60,000 nt of DNA from Bugula neritina (taxonomy: Eukaryota; Bryozoa; Gymnolaemata; Cheilostomatida; Bugulidae): the NCBI GenBank assembly GCA_964035545.1, contig OZ037767.1, positions 15,193,998 to 15,253,997 of the forward strand, written 5' to 3'. The notes under the pieces are model-generated. The model saw only the letters and a program-made list of their open reading frames with translations, ran no database searches and was not told the DNA's origin. The translations under genes were made by a program, and so were the position numbers. Of the stretch, positions 25,491 to 38,909 are shown one piece after another. Within the stretch, counting starts at the first letter, position 1; each line of letters begins with the position of its first letter.

Positions 25491-27144
25491 TGGAAGACAT
25501 TGAATCAGTTAATCACCAGGGTAAAGATTGCAGCTACTTCTCAGAGATAGAAGATGATCACTTTCTTTCAGAGTTAGAAACTAAAGCTGTTATTGCAATT
25601 TGCAGCAAAGGGTAAGCTCAATCATTTGCTTAACATTGTCGTTTGCTATCACAATGACAGTATGCATGAGTATGACTATTGCTATAGACAGATAATTGAA
25701 TTTGTGCAACTATAAATTTCCAGAGATCACATTGACTGATATTTCTCAAACTATTCTAATCCTATATCAATTTGATACGCCTGTTCCTGTAATCATTTAT
25801 TTCTAAAAAGTTTAGCGTTTTATTTCAACGTCATCTTCTAGCAATTTGTGCCAAATAATGCAGTTTAGAAGCCTACAACAGCTGCCAAGCTAACTTCTTG
25901 TTTTATACTTTATAGCTAAGTACCAAACTGAAAATGCCAAATTTAGTGGTGAGTTGGCAAAGTTCATAAATACAAGAACATTTTATTAACTTCCGTACCA
26001 CCAGTTTATTTTCTTATTTATTTTTGCACAGCACAATTAAATGCTGAAATAGAAAAAAGATGTTTGAATAACAATATTTTTCTTGGTAGTACTGTATTTG
26101 TTTTTCAGTTTATAGACATACTGAAACTTATTTCGATATAAGAGGCCCATATAAAATAATAAATAATCATCTTGAGTTTTATACGGGAACACATTTACTT
26201 TTTATAGTCCCAACTGTTTCAAAACATTCATTCATCGTAATGCAGTTTCCATTCAGCTAATGAGTTTTAAGTTTGCCATAATTCAAATTTGTCAGATGTA
26301 ATGGCTTATAAAAGCAATGCTTTATTTGGTCATAACTGTTAAGTGAAGCTGTTGAGTTAACTGTTATAACTGGACTGGTAAAGTAGCATTGCTAATCAAC
26401 TTCATGCTAGGGGTGTGTAAATAGTATCCACAAAATACTGTGATTGCTATTTTTTGGCATTCCTTGAACCCAATGTGCATTTGTTATGTCTGAAAAAGCT
26501 ATGGGCAGAGCGACAGACAAGTAATGAAAATCAGTGATTGTGTCGTAAGTGGTGGTATTTATTAAGGGATGGTATTCACTTGTAACTTTAAGACAAGATC
26601 AAATGCTGTATTTCAGGTGACCATTACAGCTTAATTAGTCACAATGTTACTCACTTTGTAAATCTTAATAGTGACCACGTATTCATCTCCAGCCATTGTT
26701 ATATAATGCCTTAAATACTGTATCTCCGCTGTGAGGCGGTTCAAAATGACATTTCTGAGACTTGTTAGTTGCCCAATTTCATGGACCAGTCATTTGCATG
26801 GGCAAGATTTCAAGTGTGTGCCTGTTTGTATACTAGTGTTCATTTTCTCTGGCCCATAGAGAGCAATTCATGTGGGTAAAGTTTATGCTTCTAACATTTT
26901 TGATTGTTGGAGTATTTAGGCTTTACAGCTATGAGCTGTTTTAAATCTGTCTCACTACAAACTGGTCAGGTGCTTATGGTTTCTTGCTGTAAGCATTATT
27001 AAACCTAGATATATCTCAACTCTCAACAATCGTGCCTACCTGTACAATACACAGCTGTTGGTTTTGAAAAACCCAGATGTATGTGAGTCATTTACCAGTA
27101 GTGCATTTGCACATAGAATTCTTGAGGTTTTTAAAGTCCAAGTA
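25491..27144 (+). other. Two phase-compatible candidate exons, unassigned
   Basis: Candidate exon 1 (25491-25611) opens with ATG (MEDIESVNHQGKDCSYFSEI...) and ends after 'agcaaagg' at 'gtaagc' in phase 2. Candidate exon 2 begins after 'aaacctag' near 27009 with a single base that completes the codon. It encodes YISTLNNRAYLYNTQLLVLK and NPDVCESFTSSAFAHRILEV, and ends at 'gtccaa|gtaagt' (27144) in phase 0. The phases fit and both peptides look protein-like, but the acceptor of exon 2 is weak and I recognise no domain. They may belong to the decayed gene at 28854, though the next exon there needs a phase-1 partner, so at least one exon would be missing. Confidence 0.35.
25848..26155. repeat. Dispersed repeat, copy B
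   Basis: Same-orientation relative of 1-310, with small insertions ('atacttt', 'cataaatacaagaac', 'tgctgaaatagaaaaaag') in this copy. It lies between the two candidate exons above, in what would be an intron. Confidence 0.75.
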
Positions 27145-27149
27145 AGTGC

Positions 27150-28850
27150 CCGTTTTCGACCTACTGGTGTTGAGCTTCAGGTACATGGACATCAGCAATA
27201 GTTTACCACCTCTGTTATGCAACAATTTATGTTAGGAGTTAATCATATATATTTACTTTCCAGCTGCATTGCCTAAAGTTTTTTATCATTCCGCTGTACA
27301 AGTTATGGTATTGGTAAGCTGCAGAATAAGGCCGTCTAAAAGAAGTGCATATAAAAACTGTACACGGTATTTTACTAAAGCTAAATCATTGAATGATTGC
27401 TAGTTATTTTCTATGAGTGAAGGAGGGAGTTTATTATCTGCAGAAAATTGAATAAGTTTATAGGAGTATATTAGTAGTAAAACTAGGATGTAGACTTGCT
27501 ATTACAAGCTAAAATATATACAGCAGAGAGGGTTGGTAGTTCCCATGGCTTACATGCCATAAAATCCTTGCTGAATAGCTTATTTACTATTGTGAACAAA
27601 AGGTCTGTAAACAGAATGTTAGTATAATACTACCCTGTAGCTTGCTCCATGTAAATGTAAACAGAGTGTACACTATTTAGGCAATCAGATGTACCATGTA
27701 TTAGAAGACCATTCAAAAACCCAGCCAATCAGAGTTCTGTACCAAAATCTGGTGGCTCATTACTAGCTGGCATATTGGGAAACAATAGTCATTCATACTA
27801 GTATAATAGTGAACAAATAAAGCTAAGAGTTATGTAACAACTGGCCTTAAAGGATTGCTCAATCTTAGTTTATTACAATCACATTATAATTATGAACTAT
27901 AATCTCATGTGTATGCAAACAATTGTGACTTTGCAAAGGGATATGTGCCTAGAAAACAGCTTTTCAGAATTCAAATTTTGAGGGAGGTAAAATTTTCAGC
28001 CATGAAAAAGAATAGCCTAATACGTGACGTGTGAACGCCAGTAACTATGCTGCACGTGCTAACTATACGCTAGTATTCAAGGTTGCTGAGCACAACATCA
28101 ACCAATAACGCTCAAGCAGTTACAGTGCGCTATATAGGTCAGCTTTGGTGTGCCTGTAACATTGCACAATCTGACCTAGTTTAGATCGATCGCAGGCATT
28201 CATCCTAAAGAATGCATGTTTTTGCAATGCTTTTTTCTAATGTTTACAAGCAAAGTATGGTCTAATGTTATCACATAAATAAGACATTTAAAAAGTAGTT
28301 TTTGCTTTAATTTATTTATACACATAAAATAATTTTAGTTTTATGCCTTTAGGGGCCAAATAAATGTAGGCTCGGAGCCCTGGGGCGATGCAGCTGTCAG
28401 ACAGTATAGTAAAATAAACATTTTCACTCTACAAGACCCATACCAGTTGAATTCTGCTAACTAACTGAAGATGAATGTGATCCAACAACTACTGAATGTA
28501 CTTTATAGCAAGATAGAACACAAACTGTTGTATGCTGGAAAGGCATTTATACTATTCAGCTGCCCAGTCAACCAACTTCACAATGCCTTTCATATGTAAC
28601 ACATTTTTTCACACTATATATGCCCACTGTAGTTTTAATTATATACATTTTCTTTCAGACTGATCCTACAATAATCTTCAACTTCTTCACGTTAAGGAAG
28701 TGAAAACAAAATTTTGGAAAAACTATAAAACCATACATGTACAATTGATTTCAAATTTTCCATTTCCCTCAGGCTTCCTCCAAAGGCTACAAAGCAAGCT
28801 GATTGAACATTGCTTAACAGTCTCATGATTTAATACATCGATTGCCTTTT
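27150..28850. other. AT-rich stretch without supported exons
   Basis: Some acceptor-like signals occur, such as 'tttctttcag' near 28660, but the following frame closes quickly. Nothing else is recognised. Confidence 0.4.
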
Positions 28851-29595
28851 TAGATAATCTGTTGGAAGACTCTGCTGTGCCTATTCCTGTAGCTAACCCG
28901 TTTCAAGAGCCGTTGAGTGGTTAGTATTTAGGCTGGGAAATATACACATAGTGGCAAAGCTATTTTGTTTTAAATGATATTTAGTAATTGAAACAAAAAA
29001 TTTTGCAAAATACTTTCTGACATATATATGTGCTCTGGATGATTTATTATTATAGCAGGTATAAGAAGCCCCTCTGCTTGATTACAAGACTTCTTGTGCA
29101 TCAGCAATCAAATAATTTCCTTCCTAATTATTTCTTAGTTATATAACATTCACACTGCTATATATACTTGTTTACCAGCACTTTATATTAATTCACAGCT
29201 TAGATTTGATTTTAAATGGTGAAAGTGCCAATTATGTGTATATACCATAGCGTGTCATTTCAAAGCATAGTTCTTCTGAAAATAATAAAAGTTGCTTTAC
29301 TTGCAAGCTGGTGCAGCCAATGATGTGAGTCAGATGCCGCCAACTGTTCTGCCAACTTGTACCTCAGTAGAACAGAGATCCTGTCAATCAGAGGCAGCCA
29401 TTCAGTAAGTTGCTCATCTGAATATATACAGATAAAACTTTTATTCAGGCTTTCTCTTCAAAGTTATTTATTTTACACTTCATGCACTTAACCATATTCA
29501 GATATACAAACAAATTAATACTGCATTCATTGTATGGGGCATTCATTGTATGGGGCATTCATTGTATGGGGCATTCATTGTGTATACCACATATA

Positions 29596-29861
<266 letters not shown>

Positions 29862-31043
29862 TGTAAAATATTTGTATGGGCTGTTTTAGATTCCTTCTCA
29901 AGTTGTATGAGAAAGGGGACGCCACCTGCACTCAAATACAACAAATAGTTGAATCATCTGAAGCTTTGTTGCAGATGACAACAGCCTCTATTTGTAGAGA
30001 TGTAAATGATTTAATTAGGGAAATTGGCACTAACCACACTGAAAAGGTCACTACTTTGAATGAGACACTCCATAGCACTGCACTGACATTTGAAGGTTCA
30101 GAGACAGATTTTAAAAGGATTGTCGAGTTTAAAAAGCGAGGCTTGATCATGCCACAGAGGTACCTGGTAGGTAGTAGAGAAGATTCTTCGAAAGATGGCA
30201 CTAAAATTCAAACTCCGTGCTACGCCCAGTATGTGCCTCTCATTCAAACCCTTTCTAAGTTAAAAGGTACATCACCAATTCCTACAGTTGATGGCGATAT
30301 AATAGGTTGGTAGTCTCTATAAGAGTTCTAACTTTCTTCAACAACATTCAGATGCCCTTCAACTGGCTCTATACAATGATGACATAGAGCTGGCAAACCC
30401 TTTAGGTTCGAAAGCTGGTATTCATAAGCTTTCCATGTTTTATGTCTCTGTCAAGGGTAGAACTCCTTCTTAGTTGAAAGATATTCATCTTGTCATAGCT
30501 GCTTACACATCTGATCTCAAAGAATTTGGTTATTCAAAAATTTTGAAACCTCTCTTTACAGACTTACAGAAGCTAGAGCAAGGTGTTCAAGTAAGCTCTG
30601 GTGATTCAGGTACAAGGACTATTCAAGCGGTGCTCGTCCAGCTTATAGGTGACAATCTGGCGGCTAACCAATTACTAGGCTTTGTAGCCAGCTTTTCCGC
30701 TCAGCACTATTGCAGATTCTGCTATATGGCTCTTGATCAAGCAAAACATGCCGTGGAAAGCTCAAAAGATTTGCTGAGAAGTCAGGAACAACACTGTGCT
30801 GATGTGGCTGCAGTGGAGCAGGACGTTGATAATTATAAACACACTGGAGTTAAGCGATCTCTAATTCTTGACCAGCTGCAGAATTTCTCATCAATAGAAA
30901 GTACAGTGCCTGACTGCATGCACGATTTCCTAGAAGAAGTTTGTAAAACTGAACTGTCACTTATTCTAACTGCTCTGGCTAAGGAGAAGCTGCTTTCTCT
31001 TGAAATGCTAAATTCACGGATTAAATTATACAATTATGGGTGA

Positions 31044-31600
31044 GATATCTCAGCTAGGTGTATAAATAGAAGAGAGAGCATTTTTTTATATAAGATGAGA
31101 ATGGGATATAGATCATAGGTTTCAGTGCTCAATTGTTTGAGTTATAAAAAAAAACTCTTAGCTGAATGGAAACTGCTCAAAATTGCACGTTGATATTTTA
31201 TGCACTTTTACTAATGTTGAGCTTTATGTAATAGGACGCAGTTAGAGTATATGGGCTGGCTATGTAATGTTAGGTGCATCATGTGTGTTGTAAGTTGGGT
31301 GTTGTAAGTTGGGTGTTGAAGGTGATGTTAGAAATTGAAAATAGAAGTATATAGTTGAAGTTTAGGCTCGCTGCTATAGGATAGGCTATAATTATAGATG
31401 AGTTTTGGGTTTAAGTTTTGTAGAGAGGAATATATTTCTACAAAAAACTAGGGATGGTTTGAGCTAGTAGAATGTTATAATTATATGTAGTTTTGGTTGC
31501 TTTCTTATCAGAAAAACTTGTTAGCACCATGCAAATGATTTTATTGTAAATTGTTTCTTTTAAAGTTGAAACTATTGACATTTTCTGAATTATTTTGTAC
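31044..31600. other. Intron-like AT-rich spacer within the decayed transposase-like gene
   Basis: A 'gg|gtgaga' donor closes the preceding exon. The spacer has a short doublet ('gtgttgtaagttgg' at about 31288-31315) and no coding sequence. The next homologous peptide begins near 31612 (SDLSNKPMTILSLDKIK). Confidence 0.5.
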
Positions 31601-32169
31601 TATTTGTGCAAATCATCTGACCTTTCTAACAAGCCTATGACAATACTGTCTCTGGACAAAATCAAGCAGACAGTAGTAGCAACTTGGTGTTTATAAGACT
31701 GTTGCCATTTTTTGTTGGACACCTAGTTCCTGAAGAAAACAAGTATTGGCAACTATATCTCTTACTCCGAGATGTCATGGATTTGATTCTTGCACAAACT
31801 CTGACAATAGAGAGTACATATGCCATGGAAGCTACCATTGCACTCCATCATTCAGTTTTTCTTGAGATGAGGCTTCAGTTGTGCACATGAATGCATACTA
31901 AGGATTGATTAACAAATTTGCACCACTTCCATATATATATAAAGATGTGTAGAATATAAGTACTGAGCTTTTTGTTGTTGTTTAAAGCTGAAAATTTATT
32001 GATTATTGGTTTGCAGACTTTTCCAGAAAGAAATCTTTCTCCAAAACACCATTTTATGACACACTACAGATTGAGAAGCGGTCAGAAAGCATGGCCCATT
32101 GATCACATATTGGTGTATGCGCTATGAGGGAAAGCACAGGATGGCTAAATCGGTTGCTGCTACATCATG

Positions 32170-33050
32170 TATGCAATAAATAATATTTATTTGTTAAGCA
32201 CAATATAAATAGTGTGTGGCTTGTTAGTCATAAACTGGTGATGTTGTCGCATTCTCTTGTGTTCTATGAAAAGAATACTCTTTGACTTTTACTTAGTTTT
32301 GCAGAAGTCATGTGTGAAGCTCATGTTAAAATGTTTTTGGGTTCTTTTTGTGCAACTTAGTTTATTTTATAGTCTATACACAAATAGTTCTTGCCATAAG
32401 AAAAGCAGGGCTACATGACCACACTCCCACTTATAAAAAAGTTTAAATTGTTGTTCTTTTAAAGTAAAAGAAAGCTGATGCAACTCATAATCAAGAGAGG
32501 ATAACTCTAGGATATAACACTGATGGTGATCATATAAATTGAAAAAAGCTTTTGTGCAAGATGAAATATATTTTTTATGGACACATTGAAAAAACTTGGG
32601 CATATTGATGTGCTTTCCCCCACCTGATACAATAAATTTTATTGTCAAGTTCAATGGGTGGTGATATGCTTATGTGCTGAAAATGAAGTGACTTACTATA
32701 TTGCATGACCTGGTTTGATTTTATGCTCCCAGCAGCATGTGTTTCTAACACAGTTGAATAAATCGATCAAGTTAATGTCTTTGAGCAGTCGTCTAATAGT
32801 TTAGGCTTGTTATAGACCATGGAATTATAACACACTATACTACCTATAATATAAAGGGATAAAGCCTATCTAGTATCTAGTGAGGATTGCAAATGCACTC
32901 TCGTCTTTTTTTTACCATGCAAGTGCAGTTTTTTCAGAACTTGCATTATTTTGCATTTCTTGAACTATTGGGTCATCTCATCAGGGTGCATGATGCTAGG
33001 AGGATTTGCTAAATATTTACTAATATTGAGTTATTGATTTACTTTATTTG
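32170..33050. other. Intron-like spacer within the decayed transposase-like gene
   Basis: It ends in a plausible acceptor ('tttatttgcag' before 33054). A 95-codon minus-strand frame at 32367-32654 is not supported by any homology I recognise. Confidence 0.4.
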
Positions 33051-33441
33051 CAGGTAATTACCGAAATGTTGCCAAGACTGTAGTCAAGCGCTATCAGCTC
33101 CAGGCATTTGCAAAGGCTCATCTTTCTGATTATTCTAATGATAGTCGCCCTCCACGTAAAAGGGGGATGTCATCTTCATTGAAAACTCTAGAGGAGAGCC
33201 TTTATTTTGGTTATTGAAAAACTTCACCGAGCCTAGCATGTGTTTGGTTCAAATGCTGGACACTATAAATAACAGTCACTATCATGCCTATGTTTTAATT
33301 GAACATTTAGATGAAACAAGGTTAATATGCATCACTGATATTTCGATGCATGAACCATTGCAAATTCAAAAATCTTATGGGGGCAAACATTTTGTTTGTC
33401 CCAAAGGTGTACTTTGCTATAAGGTGTTATATTCTCTATAA

Positions 33442-33885
33442 TTTAAGCTTAGATATTAACTGCATCAACTTCATCAGAAAGCAAAATAATAAACAAAGCC
33501 ACTTCTATTCTATTTTATGCAGGTATATATGTATACTTATGCATATTTTGTAATTCAATAATTTATGGGATTTAATGCATAAAATAGAATGAAAGTTAGT
33601 TAATATTATAATATGCTTAGATGAAATTAATGTAAGCTTACTGTAAAATTAAATCAGTCAACCGAAGTTGTCTCATTCTTGTGAGGGGAAAATTTCTAAT
33701 GTGATGGATGGAGCCTCTCTCAACTCTGCTTTATCTCATACAGGCAATAATAGCTAATAATGTATTTACTTTATAGAGTGGCCATGGTGTCAAGTATAAT
33801 CTATATAGTAATCATTGACTGCTGTGTGTTTAAAATCTTGCTCAAAACTGTATGTAAAACTGTTTATTATAAGTAAATATTTTTG

Positions 33886-33966
<81 letters not shown>

Positions 33967-34500
33967 AGGAAAAGAGCAATTTAATTATATAGATGTTGTT
34001 TTATTGTGCTACTAATAGTTTCATGCCTCTTCGGCACTCCCCAGGCACAATATTGACGAATTTAAATTTTTACATATATATATATATAGAGGAGCATTTG
34101 TCAAAAAAATTAGTAAACTCCTATACACATGTCAAGAAGAAAACTCTAAATGATACTTTATATTACAAGCATGGCATATCTACAACCCACATTATACTTT
34201 ACCATTTTAACTGACTGCTAGTTTTTTTTGTCAAGCCGCAGAAAAGCAAATCAGTTGTGTTTTGGGTTGCAAGTTCAAAGTAAAATTTTGTGTTGTATGC
34301 TATTAGAAAAATTTCCCATCATGATTCTCTTAGTCAATAATTTATGAAGGGCTTTAAGGCTTGCTGGAACAATAACTTATCATTTCAGCTGCAATAAAAA
34401 CAAATCAATGTGCTGAATAAAATAACTGTAGTTGTGACCACTTTTATGACTTTCACTGATACTCGGTAATGGCCAGAGCTGCACTACAGACTATTCAATT
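33442..34500. other. AT-rich stretch with an (AT)n run
   Basis: Nothing coding is recognised. An AT dinucleotide run lies at 33888-33960 and a shorter one at 34074-34088. Confidence 0.5.
33888..33960. repeat. (AT)n microsatellite
   Basis: About 70 bp of uninterrupted AT dinucleotide. Confidence 0.95.
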
Positions 34501-35000
34501 TGGCTATAAGAGATAGTGCAGTCTGGAACACAATGTAGGGTTCAAGGACCACCACTTTATTGTTCACCTTACCCTAACTACTAATAGAGCTTTGTGACCA
34601 TCATTAGTGCACATATGAACGAATATTGTTGTTAGGCGAACAACTGTCAATGGTTCCATAACTCTTATGTAAACAAAATTTTGCTTGAACATATTTAAAT
34701 GTAGCATTGATCTCACTTTCTGCTCCCACCAACTACTGTTTAGCTTCATTCAGACCTAGGGATGATGATTACGTAATACTTGGGAAAAGTAGTGTTGACT
34801 TAACAACTAAATGGTTTCAGAGCTACTACAAAATGTTTTTCAGCTTATGCTAATCGGATTAATTTTCAATTCATTCCATCAAAATAAGTGGATGTCTAAC
34901 AACTATTAGAGGTGTGGCAGAGGCTATGCAGACGATAAAAGGCTCTTTGAACAACTTAAGTGCATGCTGTGCATTAATATTTCTCTCTGTGTAAGGAACT
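34500..35000 (+). repeat. Degenerate dispersed sequence, inverted partner of 23999-24440
   Basis: The plus strand here matches the minus strand of 23999-24440. It holds VALISLSAPTNYCLASFRP, then RDDDYVILGKSSVDLTTK. After a frameshift come MVSELLQNVFQLMLIGLIFN and, after another, KGSLNNLSACCALIFLSV running into 'gtaag'. In this copy the segment around 'ggaaaagtagtgttgactta' is longer than in the partner. Both copies are disabled in different places, so they decayed independently. Confidence 0.6.
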
Positions 35001-35412
35001 ATATATAGTATGATATATAGGTGCATTGTTAAACCAAAGGTGCTTCATTGTTACTCAAACAAATTTATTTCTATTTTTTAATGAAAATGATCAATAGAAA
35101 ATATTCAAATAGTTTACAAAAAGCAGCAAAGCTCAGAATAATATTTATATTCTATGCCAGATCCATTACATAATACTGTTTAATAAATATGCATATTGTA
35201 TGTCAAGTGTTGGTTACCAATATATATGGAATACAAAATCAGATTTATATATCATAGGCCTATAGCTAAATATTTAGAGTTATACACAGTTAGCTCAAAT
35301 GTATATAAAGAGATATTACAGAAGAATAAAATGAAACTTTGGTTTAAAGAGATTAAAAAGAACATTTCAATATATATTACTGTAAAAATTAGGTTCAAAT
35401 CTTAAATAAATT
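35000..35412. other. AT-rich spacer, probably 3' flank of copy 2
   Basis: No coding sequence is recognised. It lies immediately downstream of the copy 2 stop codon on the minus strand, so it would hold the 3' untranslated region if the locus is transcribed. Confidence 0.45.
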
Positions 35413-36389
35413 CTAAATGAGCCAATAGCAAGTGGAACTTGAAGAATTTTCAAACACAACTGAAACCTCATTATGAATATAACATTTAGCTGTAGAGGTT
35501 ATTGAAAATGCTCCGCAATTTTCATATTGCACACTGCAAGCGTAGGCACATGATTCTATTGAGAGCTGTTTGAAAACCCCAACAGATTTATTGCTGCACA
35601 TGCCATCAGATAACGCTGAGAATCTTTTATGCTTTGGATGACTCATGTAGTAAAAAGTTTGAGAAGTTTTGCTGTAGACAATGAAATTATTCTCAGTTGA
35701 TGTGGCGGATATGAGGTCAAGGTCAGTGTTCAGACCAGTCACCACAACATCTACTAATCCAACATGGCCGCTACTCACTTTAAATCTCTTCAGTTTTCCT
35801 TTGTTTACAAACAGCTGTTGTCCATCCACAACAATAGGTATGCAATTGTTGCTGCACTCAAAGCTAACAGTATGGTGTGTCTGTGGACTAGAGATTTAGC
35901 TTCACAGGTTTTAATTTCGCTTGTAAGTGAAACAACTCCAAATGATTGGACTGTTGGATAATGAAAGTTGTTGGAAAAACTAGTTACAAAACCAAACTGA
36001 AGACCGTAGTAGCCATGTATAATAAAATATGAGGGATAGATGTTTAAAATTACGGAGTAGACATTATTGTTCTTCACACAATTTATGATTAGCAGTGTGA
36101 CGTCTGCAAAGTATGAAATTGCAAGGTGAGTTGGTGAATCAAGTCTAATGTCAGAGATTCGAGAGTATGTTTGGTATGCAATGAGAGTACCCGCTTCACC
36201 GCATTGACCAATCATAGCATAGTTTACATTTAGTAGGTCATCAAGATTTACTGCTTTTATACAGTGCTCTGATTGGTCGGCTACAAAAATAAACTGTTTC
36301 TTGTGAGATTGTAAAAGGTTGAATTTTGAGAGGTTGGCAAATATAATATGACTAATTAAGGTGAATGTGTAGGAATTTTGCAAATAAGC

Positions 36390-36516
36390 ACAACCTTGTA
36401 GCTGCACACCAGCTACTACTGTACAGTCTCCATGGTGATTGATCTCTACAAGTTGTTTTGATGTAGCTGCTATTATTTTAGTAGAATCAGTTGGATGTTC
36501 AATAAAGGATATGATG
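36390..36516 (-). other. 127-bp near-invariant block, copy 2
   Basis: This part of exon 3 encodes the segment from [13 protein letters not shown] to VQLQGC. It differs from the copy 1 block at only 2 of 127 bases, while the residues after it have diverged strongly. Equivalent blocks are 22054-22180 (copy 1), 49468-49594 (copy 3) and 55704-55830 (copy 4). Confidence 0.9.
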
Positions 36517-37795
36517 TAATGGTTAGTCATTTTCTTGACCTCAATGTGACTAGTGGCCTGGTAAGGAGTGTTGATTGGACCGTCTGCTGAATCAATTATT
36601 AACCTTTGACCTACAAATAGGTACACATTGTATAAAACTCAGGTAGATTTTATATATCTGTAAGAACTACTGATGGAAAGGTTTTTTAAACGGACTAAAT
36701 ATTTGCTTTTTATAATCAGGGCACAAGGGCAATTATGACTAACATATTACCAATACGGCATTTATAACAGAAAATTGCTGTTTAACTCATATATAATATA
36801 GTAAAACATCCATTCAACAATTTTAGCAATTTATGAAACTGTTCATGTAAAAACCAAATTGAAGAATTTTATCCAGTATTGCTGTAATTCTCCAAAAGTT
36901 TTGTTAGTTTGTTGAAACTTCATCTTTTTGAATACCTTTATAATACTTTAAACAGACATTATATATGACTTGAATATTGATTAGCGCTACATGAATTAGC
37001 TTAGGGCTTGTTTGACAAAGATCAAATTCAATAATTAAATTATAATTATGTGTTAAATATTGGACTATGGTATGTTCAAATTTGTTTTATTATTCTAAAA
37101 CTTGTTTGATTTCATGCAAGTCCAACATTCTGGCCTCTAATGTAAATGAACAATTTTTATCATATCAACAAAGCGCTTATATAATGCAATAACTACATTC
37201 TTAGCAAAATGGCAACTTTCGAACGTGAGAAAATGAGTTTATTTGATTTTTAAAAAACTGTAACAATAAACATTTCCTTGATAGCACTTTTGCAATATAG
37301 AATATTTAATTTAAATTGCGGTACCTTATATGGACTGCGGTAGGTATTGTATGAGTTAAGTTTTTTTTATACTTTAACAATTTCTAGTCAGAAATTCAAT
37401 GTTGCAGAGTTAAAATTTCTTCAAGTTGCATTGCGTTATGAAAGTCACTCGTAAAAAAACTTAATCGGCCGAGTTCAAAATAACAATCAAAAGGAGCAAT
37501 AACTTTTTGTAAACATCATTATTTAGTTATGACTTGAGCGACTATAGATGACATTCTAATATGTTTATAAATATATTGCCAACGCTTTCCCAATTATCAC
37601 TTTTATGCTGTCAGCTTTGTTAGTTCAGGACGTTTTCAAAGGAAGTGAAATAGCAACTTTCTTCTATAATATTATAGTAACATGCTCTGATTACAAGTCT
37701 ATGATCTAAACTGCGAAATGTTATGGTTACACAGATTGTGAATTTAAGTTGCATGGCAGGAACAAATATATAACAACTTTTAGAATATATGCTTG

Positions 37796-38190
37796 TCTAT
37801 TAATACTGGTCTTATAAAACACCAGTCTTATATTACTGGTCTTATAAAACACCAGTCTTATATTAATTACTGGTCTCATAAAGCTGGTCCTATTAAACTC
37901 CTCCTTTATTACTAGTCCTATAATATAATACCGGTCTTCTTAAAATGAGCTGGTCCATAATACTGGTCCTATAATATATACTGATCCTACATTACCAGCT
38001 ATAGGCCTATAGTAAACTAGTCCTATATTACTTATATAGTCCTACATTACTGGTCCTATATAATACAATAAACTGGGCCTATATAATACTAGTCCTATAG
38101 TGTTGGTGCTACAATACTGCATGGTTTTATAATAAGCTGGTCTCATAGTACTGGTTCTATTAAAATGGCTCCATAACATTGGCCCTATCA
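37796..38190. repeat. 'ACTGGTCCTATAATA'-type degenerate tandem repeat in intron 2 of copy 2
   Basis: Roughly twenty loose units of 'tactggtcctataata' or 'actagtcctatatta' follow each other. One near-perfect duplication ('actggtcttataaaacacca', twice between 37806 and 37855) contains an internal palindrome ('actggt...accagt'). Confidence 0.8.
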
Positions 38191-38909
38191 CCCACAATAT
38201 ATCTATAAAAATAATTGATTTATATATTATATATAGCTGAATAATTAGTATATCATAGTTTATTATAAATAGAAACAATAACAATTAATTTGAAGGACAA
38301 CTGTTTATAAACCAATCACATTACCTGGGAAAGTCTTGTAGATACTGTTCCTCCATGTTCCACCACACATTTGACTACTGTTCCCTCTGCATGCTCTACG
38401 ACACTCAGTTTCCCCTACTTCACCATATTTGCTGTATTCAACACCACAGTAACACTGGTCAGTAGATTGTACTCCTGCATATGGCTGCCCTGAAATTAGT
38501 AATTTGCTAATTGATCTTTATAAATATAACAACACGATAAATCACAAAACACAATTTTTTTATAGTTCAGCTACAATTGGCAGATTCAAACTTATATGCC
38601 TTTGTCGTGTAAAATTGAAGAATACTGAAATCGATGAAAATTAAAAATAAACTTTTTCAAAGAATCAACATTATCATTATCAGGTATAGTAAGTTCTTAC
38701 ACAATATTTTTGGTATACTGCAGTTATTTTTGAAAACAGTTATGAAAAGATTTACCTTGTATAGTGCAGTAGCCAATACAAAGCTCTACGGTCATCAAAT
38801 GAGTTGAAAATCCTATGGGTAACGCTCTGTTCCTAGAGTCCTTGTAACAACCAATCAGCTGGTTGAGAGTGTACACCAGATTCCAACACAGCCACAGTTG
38901 CAGCAGCAC

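Larger units (their letters stand above)
35413..38909 (-). pseudogene. WSC/propeller/PAN-like family, copy 2 (three exons, frameshift in exon 3)
   Basis: Exon 1 (38909-38756) encodes a short hydrophobic leader (MLLQLWLCWNLVYT) and the first WSC half (LIGCYKD...RALPI...LCIGYC). Exon 2 (38489-38325) encodes the second half (QPYAGVQSTDQCYCG...CGGTWRNSIYK). Exon 3 (36610-35413) holds the conserved block, an NHL-like FIFVADQSEHCIKA and the Cys-rich C-terminus (IESCAYACSVQYENCGAFSI...CYIHNEV). All junctions are GT-AG and phase 1. The frame is lost in exon 3 near 35880: KSLVHRH leaves the aligned frame, which resumes as HTVSFECSNNC. Total exon length is one base short of a multiple of three, which fits a single-base deletion. 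Everything else is intact, so a recent loss or an assembly error is possible. Outside the 127-bp block this is the most diverged copy. Confidence 0.8.

Noticed and set aside
34564-34749. Minus-strand 61-codon open frame
   Set aside because: The conserved peptide shared with 23999-24440 is on the opposite strand, so this is a shadow.
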